A stretch of DNA of 5,006 nucleotides from Alphaproteobacteria bacterium (lineage in GTDB: Bacteria; Pseudomonadota; Alphaproteobacteria; JABSOH01; JABAAW01). A program made the translations under genes and the position numbers. The DNA is taken from assembly GCA_014238935.1 (NCBI GenBank), contig JABAAD010000054.1, positions 1 to 5,006 of the forward strand. Reading direction: 5' to 3'. Positions 1 to 4,562 of the stretch are shown here, in pieces. Each line of letters opens with the position of its first letter. Positions within the stretch are counted from its first letter, which is position 1. Below the pieces are notes generated by a model that saw nothing but the letters and a program-made list of their open reading frames with translations, ran no database searches and was not told the DNA's origin.

Positions 1-212
1 CAGCTTACAAGCTCGGCAAGCCACTCGCCATGCTCTTCGTTAAAAAGGCGCACCCGCTCGCCTGTACGCAGACGCAAGACGCTACGCGCATGGCGGGTCG
101 TCTCTGCCGACAGCGAGACGACGGCGTCTTGTTGCAAAAAACCCTGCTGGCAAAAGCGTGCTGTGTTAGCATGCAGGTTGCGAGCAGGCTCGTCTTGTGT
201 CTTTGCGATCAT
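1..212 (-). CDS. rsmE: 16S rRNA m3U1498 methyltransferase RsmE, N-terminal part (runs off left edge)
   Basis: The minus strand from the ATG at 212-210 stays open to the window edge and gives 70 residues. RsmE-family enzymes methylate N3 of U1498 in 16S rRNA with S-adenosylmethionine, acting on the assembled 30S subunit. What is visible is the N-terminal PUA-like RNA-binding domain: a QDAVVSLS strand (28-35), then H41-x-R-S-VLRLR (to 49), T-GERVRLFN (50-58) and HGEWLAEL (61-68), the usual 'H..VLR...G..v.lFnG..geW.A' pattern. The catalytic SPOUT/knot domain lies outside the window. The in-frame sequence upstream of the ATG meets a TAG after 13 codons with no other ATG, GTG or TTG, so this start is the best choice, although the Shine-Dalgarno (AGAAG) is weak. 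It is divergent from ubiA, a neighbourhood I recall from other alphaproteobacteria. Identification rests on the N-terminal motif alone. Confidence 0.82.
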   Translation of the reverse strand, partial: MIAKTQDEPARNLHANTARFCQQGFLQQDAVVSLSAETTRHARSVLRLRTGERVRLFNEEHGEWLAELVS

Positions 213-220
213 GGCAGTAT

Positions 221-224
221 GAGG
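221..224 (+). promoter_or_regulatory. Shine-Dalgarno GAGG for the chosen ubiA start
   Basis: GAGG lies 5 nt before an in-frame TTG at 230. It supports that start over the GTG at 197, which would place the beginning of ubiA inside the divergent rsmE coding sequence. Confidence 0.4.
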
Positions 225-229
225 TCTTC

Positions 230-1231
230 TTGAGCGACAACGTCTCCCATTCTAGCAGGCAAAGTTGCAAGCCGCACCTTCCCCTTTCCGTGCGTCTTTC
301 TGCCTATCTTCGTCTCGGACGCCTCCACTCGCTCAGCGGTGCCTTCTACTTGCTCGTGCCGTGCTGGTGGGGGCTCGCGCTCGCCTTGCCTGCTGTCTTC
401 GAGAGGAAAACCGACTCTCTCGCCTCCCTCCTGCTCCCCCTCCCGCTCGCCCTCCCGCTCGCCCTTCTCTTTGCCGTAGCCGCCATCGCCGCGCGCACGG
501 CGGGGTGCGCGTGGAACGACCTTTGGGATTGCGCCATCGACAAACAAACCGCCCGAACGCGAACCCGTCCTCTGCCTAAAGGCGATCTTTCGAAACGCCA
601 AGCTTTGCTGTTCGTCTTGCTCGCCCTCCTCGTTTGCGCAGCGTGTTTGCTTGCCTTGCTCGCGCTTGCGGCAAACCCCGTCCTGCTGCTGTTGCTCGTC
701 TTCGCCGTTCTGCCTGTGGCAGCCCTCTATCCTTTCGCCAAAAGGTTTGTCTCCGCTCCGCAAGTCGTGCTGGGTATCGCCTTCAACTGGGGAATCCTCT
801 GCGCGAGTGCCGCGCTGGAAGGAAGTATCAGCCTCTCGGCATTGACGCTGTGGATCGGTGCCGTCGCTTGGACAGTCCTCTACGACAGCATCTACGCTTG
901 GCAGGACATCGAAGACGACCGCCGCACAAAGACGAACTCTCTCACTTTGTGGCTGGAGAAAAAACAACAACCCAAGTTGTGGCTCGCAATGTTCTATGCC
1001 TTCTTCTTGGCAAGTGCCTTCCTCGCTCTTGCGGCAAGGGGCGATGGTGCACGCGGCGAGGCAGAGATCAGTGCAGAGTTTGCATGCCTCCTCCTGCTTG
1101 CGCTGTGGTGCTACGCCGATTTGCGACGATGCAATCTCCGCAAGGCGCGACATTGCATGGCTTTTTTCCGCAAGGAGTGCTGGCGAACGGGAGGAGGTAT
1201 CTTGCTGTTGCTGCTTGCAACGTTGGTCTGA
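230..1231 (+). CDS. ubiA: 4-hydroxybenzoate polyprenyltransferase (UbiA family)
   Basis: This integral inner-membrane enzyme attaches a polyprenyl chain to the ring of 4-hydroxybenzoate, an early step of ubiquinone synthesis. With the TTG start at 230 it has 333 residues, somewhat long for the family. The two Mg2+-prenyl-diphosphate motifs are present: WNDLWDCAID (residues 95-104, NDxxDxxxD), followed by the conserved ARTRTRPLPKGDLS, and YDSIYAWQDIEDD (218-230). Other family marks are the N-terminal AYLRLGRLHSL and LVPCWWGLALALP segments, and ALYPFAKRF and GIAFNWG in the middle. Hydrophobic segments fit the usual eight to nine helices. Two small deviations are Cys instead of the usual Arg after the first motif's Asp, and YAWQD instead of YAHQD. 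The open frame extends up to a GTG at 197, but that overlaps rsmE. The heparinase-family gene follows 6 bp after the stop. Confidence 0.9.
   Translation: MSDNVSHSSRQSCKPHLPLSVRLSAYLRLGRLHSLSGAFYLLVPCWWGLALALPAVFERKTDSLASLLLPLPLALPLALLFAVAAIAARTAGCAWNDLWDCAIDKQTARTRTRPLPKGDLSKRQALLFVLLALLVCAACLLALLALAANPVLLLLLVFAVLPVAALYPFAKRFVSAPQVVLGIAFNWGILCASAALEGSISLSALTLWIGAVAWTVLYDSIYAWQDIEDDRRTKTNSLTLWLEKKQQPKLWLAMFYAFFLASAFLALAARGDGARGEAEISAEFACLLLLALWCYADLRRCNLRKARHCMAFFRKECWRTGGGILLLLLATLV
249..257 (-). promoter_or_regulatory. Possible extended -10 promoter for rsmE
   Basis: On the minus strand the sequence TGCTAGAAT reads as an extended -10 element (TGn followed by TAGAAT), about 37 bp upstream of the rsmE ATG. 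This would give a leader of roughly 30 nt. No good -35 hexamer is seen at 16-18 bp upstream. The element lies inside the 5' part of ubiA, as it must with so short a divergent spacer. The call is by pattern only. Confidence 0.3.
439..462 (+). repeat. Exact 12-bp tandem duplication inside ubiA
   Basis: CCTCCCGCTCGC occurs twice in a row and encodes the repeated hydrophobic LPLA in a membrane segment between the CWWG region and the first Asp-rich motif. Being a multiple of three it keeps the frame, and it looks like a small slippage expansion in C-rich DNA. Confidence 0.7.
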
Positions 1232-1237
1232 CGAGCC

Positions 1238-3178
1238 GTGGTTTTGCGCCCAACAAACTCTGCGCTCCTTGCTCGTCTCGCTCGTGTGGCATCAAGCCTC
1301 ACGCTCGCGCTGCGCTCGTTCGCTCGTCTTGAGTTTGCTCGTTTTGTATTTTCTCGCCTCTCCTTGCGCCCCTTGTTCGTCTCGTTTCGGCGGACGGCAG
1401 GAATGTTGCTGGTAGAGCTGGCGCGCGTTCCCGTAACGCTCTCTACGGCGTGCGTCTCTCTGTTCTTCCTCCTGCCCTTCTACCCTTGGGAGCGTCGCTC
1501 TGCTGCGCCCGCCTTGTTGCCAAGCGCTGCACGGCGCGGCGACAGGTCGAAAGGCAACGACATTTTGCAAGGCATCTGCGCTTGGGGAGGAGTACGCATT
1601 CTCCATCCCTATCCGTTTTGGCAACCCGCGCGCGCCTCCTCCGACTGGCTTGACGCTTGCCACGGCTTTGTGTGGCTGGACGATGTGCGCGCTTATGCCG
1701 CCACCGTTCCCGATACCGACAAAAAGCTTCAAGCTGTCAGGTTTGTCGCAGAACGCATCGACGACTGGCTGCTCTCTCATCGTCGCTGGTCGTGGGAGGC
1801 TTGGCGGTCCGCCACGGTTGCCAAGCGTTTGAGGCAGTGGTTGCAACACTACGACTGGTATGCGTCCGCCCTCTCCGACGCACAACGCCTCTCGCTCCAC
1901 CACGCGCTTTACGCGCACTATCGCCACCTGTGTCGCGCGACAAGGTTTTTACCGCATCTCGAAGCCGAGCGTCTGACGAGTCTTTTGATGTGCACGACGG
2001 CGGCGTTGTGTTTTCGAGAAAGTCGAGCGCGTCGCCAAGCCTGCGAGCGCAGGCTGTGTCAAAGCTTGGAAGAGCAAGTGCCGCGCGGCGAGGGCTTTTG
2101 GTACGGACGCAAAGCCTGTATGCAGCAAACCGTCATGGAGGCGTTGTTGCAGGTGAAACGACTCTACGCGCTCGTTCAAATTCTTCCTCCTGAAGGAGTG
2201 TTGGCAGCGCTCGATCGCATGGTGCCGGCGCTCATGATGCTGCGCTGCGGCGACGGCGCGCTCGCCACCTTCAATGGCAGCCGCGAGGGCTCCGCTTCTG
2301 CGGTCGCGCGTTTGCTGGCGGCAGTCCAAGTTCGCGCGCGCACTCCGCTCTCGGCTGCGGGGGCGGGCTTGGAGCGCATGGTCGCGCAAAAAGCTCTTGT
2401 GCTCGTCGATACTTCCTGCCCGCGCCGTCCTCGTGCGCGACACAGGGGCTTCTTGCCGTCCTACTTGCCTCCCTACTTGCCGCCTTACGCCAGCACGAGC
2501 GCGTTCGAGTTCTCTTACGAAAAAGACCGCATCGTCGTCTCCTGCGCGATCGAGGCAGCGGAGGGCGCGCATCTGTCCGCTCCTCTGTTTTTGGACGCTG
2601 CACGCTCGAGCGCAGCGCACTCGATGCTCACGATAGCCGAGCGCAATGTTTGCTCGCTCCGCCCCTTCGATACGCGCCTCGCGCGCATCCGTGTCGCAAG
2701 AGCCATGCAAGAAGGACAAACGCGTCTCTCCCTCTCGCACGACGGATACAAGAGCCTGTTCGGGATCGAAGTCTCGCGTGAGCTGCACCTCTCGCCCGTA
2801 GGCACGCGTCTGTGGGGCTGGGAGAGGATACACATCGTAAATCCGCGCCGTGCGCAACTTTTCGGAAAACGCTTCGAGAAAGGTTTGCCCTTCGCGTTGA
2901 GGTTCCATCTCCATCCGAAAGTGAGCGTCTTCCTGTTGCGCAACGGGCGCGAAGCCGTTTTGAAACCCGAAAATCGCCATGGCTTCCGCTTTCGCGTTCA
3001 AGGCGCTGCCTCGCTCAGCGTCGCCGAAAGCCTCTACGGCGGCGATGGAAAGCTCAAAGCCACGAAGCAACTCCTCGTCTCGGGAAGCATCGACAAGACG
3101 CACCCCGTCGATCCCTCGCAGGGCGACACCTTCCTGCTCGCGTGGCACCTGCAGCACGAAACCGACGAAGAGGCTTGA
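1238..3178 (+). CDS. Heparinase II/III family protein
   Basis: This matches the heparinase II/III-like proteins common in alphaproteobacterial chromosomes. Their substrate is mostly unproven; by family they are polysaccharide lyases or cell-envelope glycan-active proteins, so a precise reaction should not be assigned. The N-terminal alpha-helical region contains HGFVWLDDVRAY (142-153) and many Trp/Arg-rich helices. FNGSREGS (345-352) corresponds to the family's 'lalFNG..egd' motif. The C-terminal beta-rich heparinase domain shows AAHSMLTIAERN (459-470), HDGYKSLFGIEVSREL (501-516), WGWERI, RFHLHP (555-560) and a closing AWHLQHE. It starts with GTG 6 bp after ubiA, suggesting translational coupling. 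The start is uncertain: the Shine-Dalgarno is weak and the first 55 residues are Leu/Ala/Arg-rich, while an in-frame ATG at 1403 would give 591 residues, nearer the length I expect for the family. An unusual LPxY triplication lies at 406-417. Confidence 0.82.
   Translation: MVLRPTNSALLARLARVASSLTLALRSFARLEFARFVFSRLSLRPLFVSFRRTAGMLLVELARVPVTLSTACVSLFFLLPFYPWERRSAAPALLPSAARRGDRSKGNDILQGICAWGGVRILHPYPFWQPARASSDWLDACHGFVWLDDVRAYAATVPDTDKKLQAVRFVAERIDDWLLSHRRWSWEAWRSATVAKRLRQWLQHYDWYASALSDAQRLSLHHALYAHYRHLCRATRFLPHLEAERLTSLLMCTTAALCFRESRARRQACERRLCQSLEEQVPRGEGFWYGRKACMQQTVMEALLQVKRLYALVQILPPEGVLAALDRMVPALMMLRCGDGALATFNGSREGSASAVARLLAAVQVRARTPLSAAGAGLERMVAQKALVLVDTSCPRRPRARHRGFLPSYLPPYLPPYASTSAFEFSYEKDRIVVSCAIEAAEGAHLSAPLFLDAARSSAAHSMLTIAERNVCSLRPFDTRLARIRVARAMQEGQTRLSLSHDGYKSLFGIEVSRELHLSPVGTRLWGWERIHIVNPRRAQLFGKRFEKGLPFALRFHLHPKVSVFLLRNGREAVLKPENRHGFRFRVQGAASLSVAESLYGGDGKLKATKQLLVSGSIDKTHPVDPSQGDTFLLAWHLQHETDEEA
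2453..2488 (+). repeat. Three 12-bp tandem repeats encoding LPSY-LPPY-LPPY
   Basis: Three consecutive 12-bp units, all beginning TTGCC and ending TAC, encode residues 406-417 of the heparinase-family protein. They sit directly after H402-R-G-F and before the AFEFSYEKDRIVVSC stretch, where relatives usually run straight from a His-Ala-Gly turn into the next strand. This appears to be an in-frame expansion forming a Pro/Tyr-rich loop. Confidence 0.8.
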
Positions 3179-3203
3179 CCGAACGAAGAGCCTGTTGTAT
3201 CCA
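3175..3203 (+). promoter_or_regulatory. Sigma-70-like promoter for tRNA-Cys
   Basis: TTGACC (3175-3180) and TATCCA (3198-3203) are separated by exactly 17 bp. The expected start is near 3210, about 15 nt before the mature tRNA end. The -35 box overlaps the TGA stop (3176-3178) of the heparinase-family gene, so the tRNA can be transcribed independently of the ubiA operon. Confidence 0.55.
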
Positions 3204-3224
3204 AAACAAGAGGCAAAAGGTAAC

Positions 3225-3295
3225 GGCGCGATGGCGGAGTGGTTACGCACGGGACTGCAAATCCCTTGAGGCCGGTTCGATTCCGGCTCGCGCCT
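3225..3295 (+). tRNA. tRNA-Cys (anticodon GCA)
   Basis: The acceptor arms GGCGCGA (3225-3231) and TCGCGCC (3288-3294) pair over seven bases and are followed by a discriminator T at 3295, the base expected for tRNA-Cys. The D-arm starts GCGG and closes with ACGC. The anticodon stem GGGA/TCCC encloses the loop CTGCAAA, giving anticodon GCA. The T-arm is GCCGG-TTCGATT-CCGGC. The 3' CCA is not encoded (the sequence continues TTTCC), so it must be added after transcription. The gene decodes UGC and UGU. Confidence 0.96.
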
Positions 3296-3306
3296 TTTCC
3301 CCGTCC

Positions 3307-3406
3307 TTGCCTTCTCGCTTTTGTCTTTCCTTTGCCCTGCAGCTACTGTTTTCCCTTTGCCCTGCAGCTGCTGTTTCCCCCTTGCCCTGCAGCGACCGAG
3401 TGGGCT
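3307..3406 (+). repeat. Four-unit 25-bp tandem repeat array in the promoter region of the two-gene cassette
   Basis: Units begin at 3307, 3332, 3357 and 3382, exactly 25 bp apart. Units 2 and 3 agree at 22 of 25 positions. Unit 4 keeps the first 12 bases (TTGCCCTGCAGC) and then diverges. Unit 1 is degenerate, about 17 of 25 matching unit 2, but is in register. The core contains the palindrome CTGCAG. The array starts 12 bp after tRNA-Cys and ends at the -10 box of the next promoter, and TTGCCC of unit 4 is its -35 box. Spacing and position suggest operator sites, but a slippage-derived pyrimidine-rich spacer is possible. Confidence 0.8.
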
Positions 3407-3411
3407 AGAAT
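3382..3411 (+). promoter_or_regulatory. Promoter of the PanA/membrane-protein operon
   Basis: TTGCCC (3382-3387) and TAGAAT (3406-3411) are separated by 18 bp. A start near 3418 would give a leader of about 36 nt before the ATG at 3454. The -35 hexamer is the first six bases of the last 25-bp repeat, so a protein bound to the repeats would compete with RNA polymerase; autoregulation of this kind is usual in toxin-antitoxin operons. Confidence 0.5.
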
Positions 3412-3437
3412 AAGAGGAGTGCGTTGTGAACGCAAAC

Positions 3438-3444
3438 AAAGGAG
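3438..3444 (+). promoter_or_regulatory. Strong Shine-Dalgarno AAAGGAG for the antitoxin-type gene
   Basis: AAAGGAG ends 9 nt before the ATG at 3454 and fixes that start. It is much better than the site in front of the second gene, consistent with the first protein being made in excess. Confidence 0.75.
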
Positions 3445-3453
3445 TACGAGACG

Positions 3454-3972
3454 ATGAACCAGAAAACACAAAATTCAGCGTTGCAAGTTGCAAATTCGAT
3501 TCTGCAACGCTCCTTGGACGAGAAGGACAAGGACAAGAACGAAGATGCCCTCATCAGCCATTTGAAGCTACAGAAGTTGCTCTACATCCTGCACGGCTGG
3601 CACTTGGCGATTACCGACAAACCCGCCTTCGATGAGGAGGTCGAGGCTTGGGCTTACGGTCCTGTTGTGCGCGAGGTCTACAAGGCTTTCAAGGGCTACG
3701 GCGACAAGCCCATTAGCGCCTTGGGAGGCGACAAGACCTGCGTAGATGCATCGAAGGATCTTTTCAACGAGATGTTAGGTGTCGTTTGGGAAAAGTACAA
3801 GGGTTTTTCAAGCTTTGAACTTGTCAATGCAACGCACGCACGCGGGACTCCGTGGGATTTGGCGCGTGAAAACGACGAGAAGATTATCGAAAACGATGTT
3901 ATTAGGGATCACTACAAGTGGTTGCTGAAACGATTCGAGAACAATATGAAGCGAGAAGAAAATCATGCCTGA
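3454..3972 (+). CDS. Panacea (DUF4065/SocA-like) antitoxin-domain protein, putative PanA
   Basis: The 172-residue protein carries the Panacea domain (DUF4065). Visible motifs are KLQKLLYILHGWHLA (38-52), the DEEVEAWAYGPVVREVY block (60-76) followed by FKGYG (79-83), and a C-terminal THARGTPWDLAR (127-138). All are hallmarks of the SocA/PanA family. Family knowledge: these proteins are antitoxins encoded beside very diverse toxins; Caulobacter SocA delivers its partner SocB to ClpXP, while many PanA proteins neutralise toxins by direct binding. The N-terminal 30 residues (Gln/Lys/Asp-rich) precede the domain and could bind DNA or the partner; no clear helix-turn-helix is visible. The gene lies first in an operon, has a strong ribosome site, and its last 8 bp overlap the next gene. 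GC is about 50%, below the flanking genes. The antitoxin role is inferred from family and gene order. Confidence 0.9.
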   Translation: MNQKTQNSALQVANSILQRSLDEKDKDKNEDALISHLKLQKLLYILHGWHLAITDKPAFDEEVEAWAYGPVVREVYKAFKGYGDKPISALGGDKTCVDASKDLFNEMLGVVWEKYKGFSSFELVNATHARGTPWDLARENDEKIIENDVIRDHYKWLLKRFENNMKREENHA

Positions 3973-4300
3973 TAAAGAATCTCAATCTTTAAAAGCATTC
4001 AAGAAAGTAGCCGCCGAAGAAATTTCACGTGCTGATCGGGCGTATGATTTTAAATCATACCGAGAAGAGATGGCACATCAGGAGCGTATGGAAAAGATAA
4101 AACAAGAAGGAAGACAAAATACATTGTTAATAGTTTCTTTTTCCTCCGTCATTGTTATTCTAATTTTTTTCTTGGTTGCTGCCACAATAATCATGCCGAT
4201 CTTTTATCCAAGCCTTCTTCAAAATATGGCGGTTGTTCCTTCGATTGTTTTTATGATAGGTAACCTTATGGGTTATGTTTTTGGACGAGGGATAAGATAG
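3965..4300 (+). CDS. Small two-helix membrane protein, candidate toxin partner of PanA
   Basis: I do not recognise the family of this 111-residue protein. Residues 1-51 are highly charged and probably helical (KAFKKVAAEEISRADRAYDF, then REEMAHQERMEKIKQEG). Two hydrophobic segments follow: about 53-77, and about 88-106 ending GYVFGRGIR. The short loop between them contains P78 and P82. Charged residues before the first helix and arginines after the second predict both termini in the cytoplasm, a helical hairpin. Its ATG lies inside the end of the panA-like gene (8-bp overlap, ATGCCTGA), and its own ribosome site is weak (GAGAAG), which implies translational coupling. GC is about 37% over this gene, far below its neighbours, a sign of transfer. 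Some PanA partners are known membrane disruptors, so a pore-forming or depolarising toxin is plausible. A membrane-anchored partner with a cytosolic function, or a holin-like protein, cannot be excluded. Confidence 0.8.
   Translation: MPDKESQSLKAFKKVAAEEISRADRAYDFKSYREEMAHQERMEKIKQEGRQNTLLIVSFSSVIVILIFFLVAATIIMPIFYPSLLQNMAVVPSIVFMIGNLMGYVFGRGIR
4042..4060. promoter_or_regulatory. Perfect 9-bp inverted repeat with a 1-bp centre inside the candidate toxin gene
   Basis: GTATGATTT and AAATCATAC flank a single T. Pairing stops sharply on both sides (C opposite C at 4041/4061). The site covers codons 26-32 of the small membrane protein. Such a tight dyad resembles a dimeric repressor operator more than an RNA hairpin; no binding protein is known. 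Confidence 0.45.
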
Positions 4301-4311
4301 CTAAACAACAG

Positions 4312-4388
4312 GGGTCGTTAGCTCAGTTGGTTAGAGCGCTGTCTTGACATGGCAGAGGTCGCTAGTTCAAATCTAGCACGACCCACCA
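4312..4388 (+). tRNA. tRNA-Val (anticodon GAC), CCA encoded
   Basis: The acceptor arms GGGTCGT (4312-4318) and ACGACCC (4378-4384) pair fully, then discriminator A and an encoded CCA (4386-4388). The D-arm is GCTC-AGTTGGTTA-GAGC. The anticodon stem CTGTC/GGCAG encloses TTGACAT, giving GAC for valine (GUC/GUU). The T-arm is CTAG-TTCAAAT-CTAG inside the usual frame. The gene begins 11 bp after the stop of the small membrane protein; no convincing promoter of its own is seen in the AT-rich end of that gene, so it may use a weak internal promoter or read-through from the cassette. Confidence 0.96.
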
Positions 4389-4463
4389 CAATCCCCTAAA
4401 ACAATGATCGAAGGCGCGAAGATACCCGCGTAGCGCCCAAGGTAACCGCTCAAGCCAAAGCGT

Positions 4464-4562
4464 CTAACTTTTTTCTTCCTCCGCAGAAGAAGTTGCCTCG
4501 TCTTGGGCTGCCGCCTCTTGAGTTTCCTCTTGCTCTTCCTCTTCTTTTATGCGCTCGGGCTT
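4464..4562 (-). other. Out-of-frame glutamate-rich continuation of rpsA (probable former C-terminal tail)
   Basis: Read on the minus strand one base back from the rpsA frame, 32 codons starting KPERIKEEEE and ending SSAEEEKS run to a TAG at 4466-4464. Twelve are Glu and one Asp, the same Glu/Ala/Gln character as the in-frame tail of S1 just upstream. The third frame is a basic Lys/Arg frame like the shadow frames of the intact tail. The stretch therefore looks like S1 coding sequence disconnected by an indel (one base gained or two lost). The rest of the 4389-4546 gap holds no gene that I can see. Confidence 0.55.

Noticed and set aside
209..1153. Long open frame on the minus strand opposite ubiA
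   Set aside because: Its product is a Glu/Arg/Gln-rich low-complexity sequence with no domain, typical of the complement of a GC-rich membrane-protein gene; ubiA on the other strand has clear family motifs.
3296..3453. CRISPR-like array suggested by the repeats after tRNA-Cys
   Set aside because: The 25-bp units are contiguous with no spacers, and there are no cas genes; this is a simple tandem repeat overlapping a promoter.
1949..3493. 514-codon open frame on the minus strand across the heparinase-family gene and tRNA-Cys
   Set aside because: It spans a tRNA gene, shows no family motifs and is rich in Arg/Glu; the plus-strand frame is fully supported.
3225..4388. Integrative element using tRNA-Cys or tRNA-Val as attachment site
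   Set aside because: No duplicate of either tRNA 3' end, no integrase or transposase and no terminal inverted repeats are visible in the window.
4413..4474. Possible terminator after tRNA-Val: short stems (GGCGC/GCGCC at 4413-4437, CGCT/AGCG at 4447-4462) and six T at 4469-4474
   Set aside because: Stems are only 4-5 bp with long loops, the T run is not adjacent to a stem, and it coincides with the Lys/Glu codons of the out-of-frame S1 tail.
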